DNA from: Spiribacter sp. 1M189
Lineage (GTDB): Bacteria > Pseudomonadota > Gammaproteobacteria > Nitrococcales > Nitrococcaceae
DNA: 64,000 nt
Reading direction: 5' to 3'
Assembly: GCF_040838345.1 (NCBI RefSeq)
Contig: NZ_JBAKFF010000001.1
Coordinates: forward strand, 1,240,001-1,304,000
The notes under the pieces: generated by a model
What the model was told of the DNA's origin: nothing
The model's input: the letters and a program-made list of their open reading frames with translations, nothing else
Databases searched by the model: none
Shown: piece by piece, positions 9,208 through 19,780 of the stretch
How the letters are laid out: every line of letters begins with the position of its first letter
Numbering within the stretch: the stretch's first letter is position 1
Translations under genes and position numbers: made by a program

Positions 9208-12200
9208 TCAGCCGAGCGCGCGGCGGGCGTTACGGAACAGGCGCATCCAGGGGGCGTCCTCGCCCCACTCCGCCGGGGACCAGGCATGCTGGATGGTGCG
9301 GAAGACCCGCTCGGGGTGCGGCATCATGATGGTCACCCGGCCGTCCTCGTTGCACAGGCCCGTCACGCCCAGTGGCGAGCCGTTGGGGTTGGCCGGGTAG
9401 TGCGCCGCGGGCTCGTCGCCGCCGTCGATATAGCGCAGCCCGACCAGATCCGCCGCCATGGCCTTGCGCGGCCCACCATCGGCGGCGAACACCGCCCGCC
9501 CCTCACCATGGGCGACGACGATGGGCAGGCGTGAACCGGCCATGTCGCCCAGCATGAGCGAGCGCGAGGGCAGCACCTCCACCTGCGAGAGGCGGGCCTC
9601 GTACTGCCGTGACCGGTTGGCATGAAAATCCGGCCAAAGGCTGGTGCCGGGGATGATCTCGCGCAGCGCCGAGAGCATCTGACAGCCATTGCAGACACCC
9701 AGCGCCAGGGTGTCGGGGCGGGCGAAAAAGCCCTCAAAGGCCTCGCGCAGCGTGGGGTTGAACAGAATCGTCCGCGCCCAGCCCTGACCCGCGCCGAGCA
9801 CGTCACCGTAGGAGAAGCCGCCGCAGGCCGCCAGCGCCTGGCAGTCCTGCAGCCGCAAGGGGTCAGCCATCAGATCGGTGGTATGCAGATCCAGCGGCTC
9901 GAAGCCGGCGCGCTCGAAGGCCGCCGCCATCTCGATATGGCTGTTGACCCCCTGCTCGCGCAGCACGGCCACCCGCGGCCGGACCCCGGTGTTGATGAGC
10001 GGCGCCACCACGTCCTCCGCCGGGTCGAAGGAGAGCTCGGCGCGCAGCCCGGGGTCCTCGCGATCGGCGATGGCGGCATGGGCCTCGTCGGCGCAGTCAG
10101 GATCGTCACGCAGTGCCTGGAGATGGTGGCTTGTCTCGTGCCAGACCTGCTCCAGCGCGCCCAGCGGCTCGTCGAACACCACCGCGCCGTGATGGCGGAT
10201 GACCAGATGCGCGCCCTCGGTGGGCCGGCCAATGCGATGCAGACGATTGCCGATGCCGGCCCTGTCAAAGGCGGCCTCAACCGCCTCGCGGTCGGCTTCA
10301 GCCACCTGCAGCACCACGCCGAGCTCCTCGGCGAAGGCGGCAGCGAGCGGATCATCCGCCAGCCCGGAGCAGTCCACGGCCAGTCCGCAGCGACTGGCGA
10401 AGCCCATCTCGGCAAGGGTCACCAGCAGCCCGCCATCAGAGACATCATGCAATGCCGCGAGGCGTCCGCCCTCGAGCAGTGCCTGCACCGTATCGAAGCC
10501 GACGCGGAACGCCGCCGGGTCATCCAGGTCGGGCGCCTCGTCACCGAGCTGGCCATAGACCTGCGCCAGCGCCGAGCCACCGAGGCGTCGGCCCCCACCC
10601 AGATCCAGCAGGTACAGGTGACTGCCCGGATCGGCCACCAGCTCGGGCGTCACGCCAAGGCGCGCATCCGCCACCGGCGCGAAGGCCGAGACCACCAGGG
10701 TGAGCGGCGAGATCACCGCCCGTTCCTCGCCGTCCGCGGCCCAGACCGTTTTCATCGACAGCGAGTCCTTGCCCACTGGAATGGCGATGCCAAGCTCGGG
10801 GCAGAGCGCGCGGCCAACGGCCGCCACGGTGTCGTAGAGACGGGCATCCTCGCCGGGATGATTGCAGGCGGCCATCCAGTTCGCCGACAGGTTCACCTCG
10901 CGCAGGCGGCCCACCGGCGCGCCCATGAGATTGGTCAGCGCCTCGCCGATCGCCATGCGACCGGAAGCGGGGGCATCCAGCAGCGCCACGGGACTGCGCT
11001 CGCCCATGGCCATCGCCTCACCGCGGTAGCCGCTGTAATCCCCCAGGGTCATGCCGTAGTCGGCCACCGGCACCTGCCAGCGCCCGACCATCTGATCGCG
11101 GGCGGTGAGCCCGGTGACCGTGCGGTCGGCAATGGTGATCAGGAATTCCTTGCTGGCCACGGTGGGCAGGCGAAGCACCCGTTGCGCCGCCTCGGCCAGG
11201 CTCACCCTGAGCAGCCCCAGCGGCTGGCGCGGCGGCGCGACGTGCTCGACCTCGCGGCGCATCTTCGGCGGCTTGCCGAGGAGCAGGTCCATGGGGATGT
11301 TGACCGGGTAGTTGTCGAACTCGCCATCGCCAAGGATCAGATCGCGCTCCTCGCTGGCCTCCCCGACCACGGCGAAGGGCGCCCGCTCGCGCTCGCAGAG
11401 CGCCTGGAAGGCCTCGAGCCGCTCGCCATCCAGGGCCAGGACGTAGCGCTCCTGGGCCTCGTTGCACCAGATCTCCAGCGGCGAGAGCCCCGCCTCCGCG
11501 CAGGGGATGGTGCGCAGTTCCATGCGCCCGCCGCGGTCGGAGTCGTCGAGCAGCTCGGGCAGGGCATTGGAGAGCCCGCCGGCGCCGACATCGTGGATAG
11601 CGATAATCGGGTTGTCATCGCCGAGCCGCCAGCAGGCATCGATCACCTCCTGGCAGCGACGCTCCATCTCAGGGTTGCTGCGCTGCACGGAGGCAAAATC
11701 CAGCGCCTCGGCACTCTGCCCGCTCGCCACCGACGAGGCCGCACCGCCGCCGAGGCCGATGAGCATCGCCGGGCCGCCTAGCACCACCAGCGGCGATCCC
11801 GGCGGTGCCATGCCCTTGTCGACCTGACCCGGGCGGATCGCCCCCATGCCACCGGCGATCATCACCGGCTTGTGATAGCCACGGATCTCATCGCCACGCG
11901 GGCCGGGCACGCGCTGCTCGTAGGTGCGGAAATAACCGCAGAGCTGGGGGCGGCCGAACTCGTTGCCGTAACGGGCGGCGCCAATCGGCCCGTCGAGCAT
12001 GATCTCCAGCGCCGAGGCCATCCGCCCCGGGCGGCCATGATCCACCTCCCAGGGCTGCTCGGCGCCGGGAATGCGCAGGTTGGACACGGAAAACCCCGCC
12101 AGACCGGCCTTGGTCCGCGCGCCGCGCCCGGTCGCTCCCTCGTCACGGATCTCGCCACCCACGCCGGTGGCGGCGCCGGCGAACGGCGAAATCGCCGTCG

Positions 12201-13098
12201 GGTGGTTGTGGGTCTCCACCTTCATCACCAGATGGGCGGGCTCGCGGATATGCCGATAGACGCCGTCGGCGCCGGGGAAGTAGCGATCCACCTCGCCACC
12301 GGCCACCACCGCGGCGTTGTCACTGTAGGCGGACAGCACGCCCTCGGGCCGGCTCGCATGGGTGTGGCGGATCATCGAGAAGAGCGATTCCGGCATCGAC
12401 TCGCCATCGATCACCCAATCGGCATTGAAGATTTTGTGCCGGCAGTGCTCGGAGTTGGCCTGGGCGAACATCATCAGCTCGACATCGGTGGGATTACGGC
12501 CGAGCGTCTGGTAGTTCTCCACCAGATAGTCGCGTTCGTCATCCGAGAGCGCCAGCCCCAGCTCGGTGTCCGCCGCGCCCAGCGCCTCGGCGCCCCCGCC
12601 CAGCAGGTCGATGGTCCGCAGCGGGCGCGGTGCATGCTCGGCGAAAAGCCCCTCGGCCTCGTCCAGATCGCCCAGCACCGACTCGGTCATGCGATCGTGC
12701 AGGGCCGCCGCCAGTGCCGGTCGATCGCGCGGATCCAGCGCGTCGCCAGCGGCGTCGGTGAGCGTGTAGAGCGTGCCCCGCTCGAGCCGGCGGATCGAAG
12801 TCAGCCCGCAGTGATCGGCGATGTCGCCGGCCTTGCTGGCCCAGGGCGAGAGGGTACCGAGCCGGGGGACCACGATCAGCGCCGGCCCGTCGGCGTCGCG
12901 GCTCTCATCCAGCGGATGTGCCCCCAGCAGGGCGCACAGGCGGGTGTGATCCGTCGCGGTCAGGGCGCGCTCCGGATCCACAAAATAGATCGTGCGCGCA
13001 TGAATCGCCGCCGCGGCCGGTTCCGCGACCCGAGCCTGCTGCAAAAGGCGCGCGTCACGCACCGGTTCACGGGGCGCATCGGCAAGGAAAATCAGCAT
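9208..13098 (-). CDS. purL: Phosphoribosylformylglycinamidine synthase PurL
   Basis: 1296 residues, the single-chain form found in gammaproteobacteria. The order is an N-terminal PurS-like domain, a linker, two AIR-synthase ATPase halves ([37 protein letters not shown]), and a C-terminal class I glutaminase with nucleophile Cys in [11 protein letters not shown] and the [10 protein letters not shown] ending. It converts FGAR plus glutamine and ATP to FGAM in purine synthesis. It is the last gene of dapA-bamC-purL, starting four nt after the bamC stop. Confidence 0.97.
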   Translation of the reverse strand: MLIFLADAPREPVRDARLLQQARVAEPAAAAIHARTIYFVDPERALTATDHTRLCALLGAHPLDESRDADGPALIVVPRLGTLSPWASKAGDIADHCGLTSIRRLERGTLYTLTDAAGDALDPRDRPALAAALHDRMTESVLGDLDEAEGLFAEHAPRPLRTIDLLGGGAEALGAADTELGLALSDDERDYLVENYQTLGRNPTDVELMMFAQANSEHCRHKIFNADWVIDGESMPESLFSMIRHTHASRPEGVLSAYSDNAAVVAGGEVDRYFPGADGVYRHIREPAHLVMKVETHNHPTAISPFAGAATGVGGEIRDEGATGRGARTKAGLAGFSVSNLRIPGAEQPWEVDHGRPGRMASALEIMLDGPIGAARYGNEFGRPQLCGYFRTYEQRVPGPRGDEIRGYHKPVMIAGGMGAIRPGQVDKGMAPPGSPLVVLGGPAMLIGLGGGAASSVASGQSAEALDFASVQRSNPEMERRCQEVIDACWRLGDDNPIIAIHDVGAGGLSNALPELLDDSDRGGRMELRTIPCAEAGLSPLEIWCNEAQERYVLALDGERLEAFQALCERERAPFAVVGEASEERDLILGDGEFDNYPVNIPMDLLLGKPPKMRREVEHVAPPRQPLGLLRVSLAEAAQRVLRLPTVASKEFLITIADRTVTGLTARDQMVGRWQVPVADYGMTLGDYSGYRGEAMAMGERSPVALLDAPASGRMAIGEALTNLMGAPVGRLREVNLSANWMAACNHPGEDARLYDTVAAVGRALCPELGIAIPVGKDSLSMKTVWAADGEERAVISPLTLVVSAFAPVADARLGVTPELVADPGSHLYLLDLGGGRRLGGSALAQVYGQLGDEAPDLDDPAAFRVGFDTVQALLEGGRLAALHDVSDGGLLVTLAEMGFASRCGLAVDCSGLADDPLAAAFAEELGVVLQVAEADREAVEAAFDRAGIGNRLHRIGRPTEGAHLVIRHHGAVVFDEPLGALEQVWHETSHHLQALRDDPDCADEAHAAIADREDPGLRAELSFDPAEDVVAPLINTGVRPRVAVLREQGVNSHIEMAAAFERAGFEPLDLHTTDLMADPLRLQDCQALAACGGFSYGDVLGAGQGWARTILFNPTLREAFEGFFARPDTLALGVCNGCQMLSALREIIPGTSLWPDFHANRSRQYEARLSQVEVLPSRSLMLGDMAGSRLPIVVAHGEGRAVFAADGGPRKAMAADLVGLRYIDGGDEPAAHYPANPNGSPLGVTGLCNEDGRVTIMMPHPERVFRTIQHAWSPAEWGEDAPWMRLFRNARRALG

Positions 13099-13102
13099 GG
13101 CG

Positions 13103-13714
13103 TCAGGGCTTCAGTTGTTCGGCCAGAACGGCAAGGACCTGGCGGCTGGGCCCCGTGGGGGCCGGCTCACCCTCGAGGGTCTGCACACTCACCCGCGTGC
13201 CCTTGCCGCGCTCCACCACCGCGATGCGATAGTCCCGCGGTACTGGCTGCGAATCGTCCTGCCAGAAAGCCAGTGAACCGAGGAAACCATCTCCGCCACC
13301 GTCTCCGCGCGCCGACTCGTCATCGACGATCGCGCTGTCGTAGCGAATGAGGTGGATGTACTCCGACCGCTCGGAACTCACCAGTTCGAAACCGCTGCGA
13401 TCCAGCGCCCGGCCCACGATGGCCCAGCCCGCCTCGAGCGGCAGCCCCAGGTCCAGAACGGGGCGGCCATCGACATAGGCCAACGCCGACTCGGGATCGG
13501 TTTCGACGGCCGCACCGACAACCTCCACATCACCGCCATCGGCGCCGGTCGCAGTCCCGCTCCGGTCCGACGAGGATCTCACCTGCGCATCGGAGAGGAC
13601 GTCAGGCGGCTGGGCAAGTCGCTCGGCAAGGCGCTCCGACTCAGTGGGCTCGCCACCGATCCAGCTACAGCCGGCGAGCAACGCCGCCAGCGTCATGACA
13701 GCCAGATGCCTCAC
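13103..13714 (-). CDS. bamC: Outer-membrane assembly lipoprotein BamC (NlpB-like)
   Basis: 203 residues from a GTG at 13714 that overlaps the dapA stop as GTGA. This start gives a short lipoprotein signal with lipobox LLAGC (Cys16); longer reads upstream run through dapA antisense codons. The C-terminal domain ([31 protein letters not shown], then RVSVQTLEG) resembles one helix-grip domain of BamC. It is shorter than the ~340-residue enterobacterial protein, which has two such domains. The dapA-bamC context supports the call; sequence conservation is low in this family. Confidence 0.82.
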   Translation of the reverse strand: MRHLAVMTLAALLAGCSWIGGEPTESERLAERLAQPPDVLSDAQVRSSSDRSGTATGADGGDVEVVGAAVETDPESALAYVDGRPVLDLGLPLEAGWAIVGRALDRSGFELVSSERSEYIHLIRYDSAIVDDESARGDGGGDGFLGSLAFWQDDSQPVPRDYRIAVVERGKGTRVSVQTLEGEPAPTGPSRQVLAVLAEQLKP

Positions 13715-14592
13715 AGTGCGTCCGCCAGCTTCAGGGCCTGCCGCACGGTCTCGTGATACTGCTCGGAGAGCGGTGTCATGGGCAGGCGCATGCCCGGCCC
13801 GATCAGGCCCATCTCCTGCAGCGCCCATTTCACCGGGATCGGGTTGGTCTCGAGGAAGAGCGCGTTATGCAGCGCCGCGAGGCGCGCGTCCAGTGCCTCG
13901 GCTTCGGTCTGATCCCCGGCCAGCGCCGCGGCGCACATCCGGTGCATGAGCCCCGGGGCGACATTGGCGGTCACCGACACGCACCCCTTGGCGCCGGCGT
14001 TCATCAGCGCCAGATTGCGGGCATCCTCGCCGCAGTAGACATCAATACGGTCGCCGCAGCGCTCGATGATCTCCTCGGCGCGCTCGAGACTGCCCGAGGC
14101 CTCCTTGATGCCGACGATGTTCGCGGTATCGGCCAGCCGATCGACGGTCTCCGGCAGCAGATCAACGCCGGTGCGCCCCGGCACGTTGTAGAGGATCTGC
14201 GGCATCGGCACGGCATCGGCGACATGGCGGAAGTGCTGGTAGAGCCCTTCCTGGGTGGGCTTGTTGTAATACGGAGTGACCAGCAGTGCCGCTTCGCAGC
14301 CCGCCTCCAGCGCGCACTCGGTAAGCTGCCGCGCCTCCCAGGTGGAGTTCGCCCCGCAGCCGCCCATCACCGTGATCCGACCGGCGGCGATTTCCACGGT
14401 GCGGCGCATGACATGGCAGTGCTCTTCGTGGTCGAGGGTGGCCGACTCACCGGTCGTGCCCACCGCGACGATGGCGTCGGTGCCGCTCGCGATATGAAAT
14501 TCCACCAGCCGCTCGAGACCCGCCTCGTCCAGGGCCCCGTCCTCATGCATGGGTGTCACCATTGCGACCATGCTGCCCTGGAACATCGCCAA
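13711..14592 (-). CDS. dapA: 4-hydroxy-tetrahydrodipicolinate synthase DapA
   Basis: 293 residues. It contains GTTGESATL (substrate loop), the catalytic Tyr in YYNKPTQEGLYQHF, the YNVPGRTG segment and the Schiff-base Lys in IVGIKEASG. It condenses pyruvate with aspartate semialdehyde, the first committed step to lysine and diaminopimelate. It heads the dapA-bamC-purL operon and is divergent from gcvR; the 133-nt gap (14593-14725) carries both promoters. Confidence 0.97.
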   Translation of the reverse strand: MAMFQGSMVAMVTPMHEDGALDEAGLERLVEFHIASGTDAIVAVGTTGESATLDHEEHCHVMRRTVEIAAGRITVMGGCGANSTWEARQLTECALEAGCEAALLVTPYYNKPTQEGLYQHFRHVADAVPMPQILYNVPGRTGVDLLPETVDRLADTANIVGIKEASGSLERAEEIIERCGDRIDVYCGEDARNLALMNAGAKGCVSVTANVAPGLMHRMCAAALAGDQTEAEALDARLAALHNALFLETNPIPVKWALQEMGLIGPGMRLPMTPLSEQYHETVRQALKLADAL

Positions 14593-14725
14593 ATCCCCTT
14601 AAGCTGCGGTAATGCGCGGATGTTAGCCCTGCACCACGGGACTGACAAGCCGAGTACCATCGGCACCGTGCTACACTCCGGGCCCTTGTTCACGGGGTGT
14701 CAGCGAGACAGCGTCGGGCAGCGTC

Positions 14726-15259
14726 ATGCAGAAGAATTTCCTGGTCATCTCCGCGCTGGGCGAGGATCGCCCGGGGCTGGTCAATGAACTCTCGCAACTG
14801 ATCTCGGAGACCGGCTGCAGCATCGAGGACAGCCGCATGACCGTGCTCGGCGGCGATTTCGCCATTGCCATGCTGGTCGAAGGCCGCTGGAACGAACTGG
14901 CCAAGCTAGAGGCCGGCCTGCCCTCCGCCGGACGCCGCCTGGGACTCAGCGTGCAGGCGCGACGCACCCACCCGGGCGCCCCCGCCGCCAATCTGCTGCC
15001 CTACAGCGTCGAGGTGGTGTCGGTGGACCATCCGGGCATCGTCCACCAGCTCGCCAACTTCTTCGCCAGCCGCGAGATCAACATCCGCGATCTGACCACC
15101 AGCACCTATGCGGCCGCACACACCGGCACCCCGATGTTCCAGGTGCAGATGACCATCGATGTCTCCGCCGCGCTGCATATCGCCCGGCTGCGCGAGGAAT
15201 TCATGGACCTGTGCGACCAGTTGAACCTTGACGCCATCATCGAACCGCTGAGGCAGTAA
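14726..15259 (+). CDS. gcvR: GcvR-type tandem ACT-domain regulator
   Basis: 177 residues forming two ACT domains (ISALGEDRPGLVNELSQLI, about residues 7-25; VVSVDHPGIVHQLANFF, about 97-113), the layout of the glycine-cleavage repressor GcvR. It lacks a DNA-binding domain; GcvR acts by binding the activator GcvA, and here presumably by sensing an amino acid. It is first of three closely spaced + genes (gcvR-bcp-phoH), 4 nt before bcp, the usual dapA/gcvR/bcp arrangement in gammaproteobacteria. Confidence 0.88.
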   Translation: MQKNFLVISALGEDRPGLVNELSQLISETGCSIEDSRMTVLGGDFAIAMLVEGRWNELAKLEAGLPSAGRRLGLSVQARRTHPGAPAANLLPYSVEVVSVDHPGIVHQLANFFASREINIRDLTTSTYAAAHTGTPMFQVQMTIDVSAALHIARLREEFMDLCDQLNLDAIIEPLRQ

Positions 15260-15263
15260 TCCC

Positions 15264-15740
15264 ATGACCGATCTATCCCTGAACCAGCCTGTCCCCGACT
15301 TCGAGCGCCCCACCGACACCGGTGAGAACTGGCGGCTTGCCGACCAGCAGGGCCGCTGGGTGGTGCTCTACTTCTTCCCCAAGGCGAGCACGCCGGGCTG
15401 CACCGTCGAGAGCGAGGCATTCCGCGATCTCGACCCGCGCTTCAATGCCATGAACGCGCAGGTGGTAGGCATCTCCCGCGACGGGCCGAAGGCGCTCGCC
15501 AACTTCCGCGCCAAGCACGACTTCCCCTTCCCGCTGCTGAGCGACAAGGACGAGTCGGTGTGCAACCTCTTCGGCGTCATGAAGGATAAGGTGATGTTCG
15601 GCAAGCCCGCCCGCGGCATCGAGCGCAGCACCTTTTTGATCGACCCCGAGGGCACGCTGCGCGAGGAATGGCGCAAGGTGAGCGTTGAGGGTCATGCCGA
15701 GGCCGTGCTCAACGCACTGGCTGAAAAGCAGAAGGCCTAG
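15264..15740 (+). CDS. bcp: Thioredoxin-dependent peroxiredoxin Bcp
   Basis: 158 residues, PrxQ/Bcp subfamily. Peroxidatic Cys46 sits in ASTPGCTVES. The second Cys expected five residues later in E. coli-type Bcp is absent (the segment reads TVESEAF), so this is either a one-Cys enzyme or one that uses another thiol, such as the Cys in ESVCNLFG. It reduces peroxides in the cytoplasm. It starts 4 nt after gcvR and ends 9 nt before phoH. Confidence 0.93.
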   Translation: MTDLSLNQPVPDFERPTDTGENWRLADQQGRWVVLYFFPKASTPGCTVESEAFRDLDPRFNAMNAQVVGISRDGPKALANFRAKHDFPFPLLSDKDESVCNLFGVMKDKVMFGKPARGIERSTFLIDPEGTLREEWRKVSVEGHAEAVLNALAEKQKA

Positions 15741-15749
15741 CGCCCCGGC

Positions 15750-17033
15750 ATGCGCCGCGCCTGCCTGCTCGACACCTCGGTGCTGCTGCACGACCCGGCC
15801 GCACTGTTCCGATTCGGCGAACAGGACATCTACCTGCCGCTGGCGGTACTGCATGGCCTGGACGCGGCGCGCCATGGCAACAGCGAAGAGGCGCGCAATG
15901 CCCTGCAGGCGGCACGCTTTCTCGACGAGCGCCTGGCCGGCATCGCCCCACGCGAACTGGAGCGCGGCCTGCCGCTGGGCGAGGGCCTGGGCCGGCTCTA
16001 CTTTCTCACCGAAGGCGATGCCGAGCACCCCACCCCGGTGCTGGCCGCCGCCCAGACCCTCACGCGCACCCATCCCGATGTCCACGTCACCGTTGTGGCC
16101 CGGGACATCAATCTGCGCATCCAGGCGAGCGTGCTCGGCCTGCACGCCACCGATCACGAGAGTGAGGCGCCGCTGGATGACCCGGATCTGCTGCCCGGGG
16201 GCATTCATGCGATTGCCCCGCAGGCCGATCCGGCCACCGCCGCCGACGAGCTGGCCGCCCGGCCCAATGAGTTCCTGGTCCAGGAGACGACGGCATGGCG
16301 ACTGCAGCCCGATGCCGAGGGCCGGCTCCAGCTCACCCCGGTCACCGACTATGGGCCCGACGGCGAGTCGGTCTGGGGCATTCACGCCCGCAACCAGCAG
16401 CAGGCCCTCGCGCTCAACCTGCTCATGGACCCCTCGGTCGACCTGGTCACGCTGCTCGGCCCGGCCGGCACCGGCAAGACGCTGCTCACCCTCGCCGCGG
16501 GCCTCGCGCAGACCCTCGAGGCGCAGCACTACGACGAAATCCTCATGACCCGGGCCACGGTCGCCATCGGCGAGGATATCGGCTATCTGCCGGGCACCGA
16601 GGAGGAGAAGATGACGCCCTGGATGGGGGCGCTGATGGACAACCTCGAGATCCTGAGCGCCCCGGCCAGCGGCGCCGGCGGCGGCAGCCGCTGGGGACAG
16701 GCGGCCACGCAGGATCTGCTCCAGAGCCGCATCCGCATCCGCTCGCTCAACTTCATGCGCGGGCGCACCCTGCTCAATCGCTACATGGTGCTGGACGAGG
16801 CCCAGAACCTCACCCCGCAGCAGATGCGCACCCTCATCACCCGCGCCGGCCCCGGCACCAAGATCGTCTGCCTGGGCAACATCGCGCAGATCGACACACC
16901 GTGGCTGACCCCCACCACCTCCGGGCTCACCTATCTGGTCCGGCGCTTCCGGGACTGGCCCCATGGCGCCCATCTCACGCTCACCCGCGGCGAGCGCTCC
17001 CGCCTTGCCGCCCACGCCAGCGACGTGCTCTGA
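15750..17033 (+). CDS. PhoH-family protein with N-terminal PIN domain (PhoH2 type)
   Basis: 427 residues. The N-terminal ~130 residues form a PIN nuclease domain (LLDTSVLLHDP; later VVARDINLRI). The C-terminal half is a PhoH ATPase with Walker A GPAGTGKTL, MTRATVAIGEDIGYLPGT and Walker B YMVLDEAQNLTPQQMRTLI. PhoH2 proteins couple an RNA helicase to a PIN RNase. No antitoxin-like upstream partner is visible here, since the preceding gene is bcp. Confidence 0.92.
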   Translation: MRRACLLDTSVLLHDPAALFRFGEQDIYLPLAVLHGLDAARHGNSEEARNALQAARFLDERLAGIAPRELERGLPLGEGLGRLYFLTEGDAEHPTPVLAAAQTLTRTHPDVHVTVVARDINLRIQASVLGLHATDHESEAPLDDPDLLPGGIHAIAPQADPATAADELAARPNEFLVQETTAWRLQPDAEGRLQLTPVTDYGPDGESVWGIHARNQQQALALNLLMDPSVDLVTLLGPAGTGKTLLTLAAGLAQTLEAQHYDEILMTRATVAIGEDIGYLPGTEEEKMTPWMGALMDNLEILSAPASGAGGGSRWGQAATQDLLQSRIRIRSLNFMRGRTLLNRYMVLDEAQNLTPQQMRTLITRAGPGTKIVCLGNIAQIDTPWLTPTTSGLTYLVRRFRDWPHGAHLTLTRGERSRLAAHASDVL

Positions 17034-17063
17034 TGATGTTTGCCGAGGGCGGCTGAGCCGGCG

Positions 17064-18200
17064 CTAGCGCTCGTCCGCCCCCTCGCTGACACCGGCGATC
17101 GCCGGGTCGTCGGTGGCCTCTTCAAGCATTTCTTCATCCAGCGCGGCCCGCGGCCAGGCGTTGATCACGGCCTGAATGAGGTTGGCGAGCGGGATGGCGA
17201 AGAAAACGCCCCAGAAGCCCCAGATCCCGCCGAAGACGAGGATGGCGATGATGATCGCCACCGGGTGCAGGTTGACTGCCTCGGAGAAGAGCAGCGGTAC
17301 GAGTACATTGGCGTCGATGGCCTGGATGATGGCGTAGGCGATCAGCACCCACATGAACTCGCTGCTCGCGCCGAACTGGAAGTAGGCGACGATGGCGATG
17401 GGCAGTGTCACCACGATCGCGCCGACGTAGGGGATGATCACCGAGAGCCCGACCAGCAACGCCAGGAGCATGGCGAACTCCAGCCCCAGGAAAAGGAAGG
17501 TCATGTAGCTGCCGAACCAGACGATCACCACCTCGACGAACTTGCCCCGCACATAGTTGCCGATCTGCAGGTCCACCTCGTGCCAGACCGACACCACCAG
17601 CCCGTGGTGGCGGGGCAGGAAACGGCCCATCCAGCCGAGGATCTTCGACTTGTCCCACAGGAAGAAGAAAATCAGCACGGGCAGCAGCACCGCATAGACC
17701 ACCAGGGTGATCACCATCACCACCGAGGCCAGCGAGAACGACGAGGCCAGCGCGCGCACGTAGCCGACGGCCTCGCGACGGATGGTATCCAGCAGCGCGG
17801 CGACCTGATCGGTGGAGAAATACTCCGGATAGCGCTCCGGCAAGCGAAGGAGTGCACGCTGGCCCTGCTCGAGCATGGCCGGGAGATTCTCGACGAGCTG
17901 GATGACCTGATTGACGATGGTCGGCAGCAGCGTCAACAACGTCGCCGCCAGGCAGACCATGAACACCAGATAAACGCCCACCACCGCAATGCGACGGCCG
18001 ACGCCATAGCGCACCAGGGCGCGCACCAGCCCCTCAAGCAGATAGGCGAGCACGATAGAGGCGAACACCGGCACCAGCATACTGCCGAGGAAGGTCACCA
18101 CCGCCAGCCCGACCAGCAGCAGAACGGCCAGGCCCACCACCTGTGGATCACTCAGATGACGGCGAATCCATTCACGGATCGGATACATGGGCGTGGACAC
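17064..18200 (-). CDS. AI-2E/PerM family membrane permease
   Basis: 378 residues from a GTG at 18200, chosen because AGGAGG lies 5 nt upstream; the next ATG is too far from it. It has seven to eight hydrophobic segments and the family block PYVGAIVVTLPIAIVAYF and LIAYAIIQAIDANVLVPLLFSEAVNLHPVAIIIAILVFGGIWGFWGVFFAIPLANLI. Members have been tied to autoinducer export or Na+/H+ exchange, but no substrate is evident here. The C-terminal tail is acidic. It is divergent from the BepA-like protease. Confidence 0.9.
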   Translation of the reverse strand: MSTPMYPIREWIRRHLSDPQVVGLAVLLLVGLAVVTFLGSMLVPVFASIVLAYLLEGLVRALVRYGVGRRIAVVGVYLVFMVCLAATLLTLLPTIVNQVIQLVENLPAMLEQGQRALLRLPERYPEYFSTDQVAALLDTIRREAVGYVRALASSFSLASVVMVITLVVYAVLLPVLIFFFLWDKSKILGWMGRFLPRHHGLVVSVWHEVDLQIGNYVRGKFVEVVIVWFGSYMTFLFLGLEFAMLLALLVGLSVIIPYVGAIVVTLPIAIVAYFQFGASSEFMWVLIAYAIIQAIDANVLVPLLFSEAVNLHPVAIIIAILVFGGIWGFWGVFFAIPLANLIQAVINAWPRAALDEEMLEEATDDPAIAGVSEGADER

Positions 18201-18289
18201 GGCAACCTCCTGCAAGCGGGCTATACTCTCCCATACTACGGGGCCGGAGGGGAACGCGGCGGCGCTGCCACGAGTCCAACAAGATTGTC

Positions 18290-19729
18290 ATGACGCGATT
18301 TGCGCCCATCCAATCATGCCTCGCCGGGTTGCTGGCGCTGGCCCTCGCCCCGGCACTGGCCGGCGCGCAGGGGCTTGACCTGTCCCTGCCGGATCTCGGC
18401 GACCCGTCCAGCGAGGTCCTGCCGCCCAGCGAGGAGGCGCGCATTGGCCAGGAGATGATGCGCGAGATCCGCGGTGAAGTGGAGCTGATCACCGACCCGT
18501 CGATCAACGCCTACATCCGTGATCTGGGGGCGCGCATCGCCGTTGCCAGCGACATGCCCGCCACCGAATTCCGTTTCTTCGTGGTCGATGACCCACGTAT
18601 CAATGCCTTCGCCATGCCCGGCGGCTACGTCGGCGTGCATAGCGGACTGATCACCGCCGCTCGCGACGAAAGTGAGCTGGGGGCGGTCATTGCCCATGAA
18701 CTCTCGCATGTCACCCAGCGGCATATCGCACGGCGCCTTGCCGCCTCCGAGCAGACCAGCCTGCGCACCGCCGCCCTGGTGCTGGCCGGGCTTCTCATCG
18801 GCTCCCAGAACCCCCAGGCGGGCATGGCCGCCGCCACCACCGGCATGGCGAGCGGCATCGACAGCCAGCTCGCCTACTCCCGCGATCACGAGCGTGAGGC
18901 CGATCGCGTGGGGATGCGCATCCTCTCCCGTGCGGAACTCGACCCCATGGGCATGCCCGAATTCTTCCAGGTCCTTCTCAATGACAACCGCTATCGCTCG
19001 CAGCCACCGGCGTTCCTCAGCACCCATCCCCTCACCCAGGCGCGCATCGCCGATGCCCGCGCCATGGCCGACGAGCTGAAACCCGAGCGCGTATTCGAGA
19101 GTCCGGATTTCGCCTATGTGCGGGCGCGCCTGGCGGTGCTCGTGGCGGACAACCCGGATCAGGCGCGCAACATCTTCCAGGCTCGGGTCGCGTCTGAGGC
19201 CACGCCGGGCGATCGCTATGGGCTCGCCACCGCGCTCGTACGCAGTGGCGATCCCGCCCGGGCGACGACGATCTTCGAGGGCCTGGATGAGGCGCGGGGC
19301 GAGCACGAGATGCTCTACCTGGGGCTGGCCGAGGCGGCGCTGGCGGAGAACCGTGTCGATGACGCGCTGGGACGGATCGATGCGGGGCTCAGTCTCTTTC
19401 CCGACAGCGTCGGGCTGCAGGTCACCCGTATCGACGCGTTGCTGCGCGAGGACCGCGCGCGCAAGGCCCTCGCGCTGACCCGTAACCTCACCCACGAACA
19501 TCCCAAGGCGCCAGGCATCTGGGAGCTGCATGCCCGAGTGGCCAGCGCCGCCGCCGACCCGGCGGAATCGGCGCTCGCCATGGCCCACTACTACGCCGTG
19601 CAGGGCGATCTGCGCGCGGGCCTCTCGCAACTGCGTCGGGTGGATCCTGCCAGTGCCAGCGCCAGTCAACGCTCCCGCGCCAACGCCCTGCGCGACCGCT
19701 GGGAGTCACGCCTCACGCCACCTGGCTGA
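18290..19729 (+). CDS. bepA: Periplasmic M48 metalloprotease with TPR domain (BepA-like)
   Basis: 479 residues from the ATG at 18290, giving a Sec signal (about 26 residues, ending ALAGAQG). The zinc site HELSH begins at His136, and the third ligand lies in READRVGMRIL. The remainder (after about residue 290) is a tetratricopeptide solenoid. This is the architecture of BepA/YfgC, which degrades or rescues stalled outer-membrane beta-barrels such as LptD at the Bam machine. A start at an upstream in-frame ATG would remove the signal peptide. Confidence 0.93.
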   Translation: MTRFAPIQSCLAGLLALALAPALAGAQGLDLSLPDLGDPSSEVLPPSEEARIGQEMMREIRGEVELITDPSINAYIRDLGARIAVASDMPATEFRFFVVDDPRINAFAMPGGYVGVHSGLITAARDESELGAVIAHELSHVTQRHIARRLAASEQTSLRTAALVLAGLLIGSQNPQAGMAAATTGMASGIDSQLAYSRDHEREADRVGMRILSRAELDPMGMPEFFQVLLNDNRYRSQPPAFLSTHPLTQARIADARAMADELKPERVFESPDFAYVRARLAVLVADNPDQARNIFQARVASEATPGDRYGLATALVRSGDPARATTIFEGLDEARGEHEMLYLGLAEAALAENRVDDALGRIDAGLSLFPDSVGLQVTRIDALLREDRARKALALTRNLTHEHPKAPGIWELHARVASAAADPAESALAMAHYYAVQGDLRAGLSQLRRVDPASASASQRSRANALRDRWESRLTPPG

Positions 19730-19780
19730 TTTCCGCCGCCGGCACAGTGTTAGCATAGCCGCGGGTCAAGGGGAGGATGG

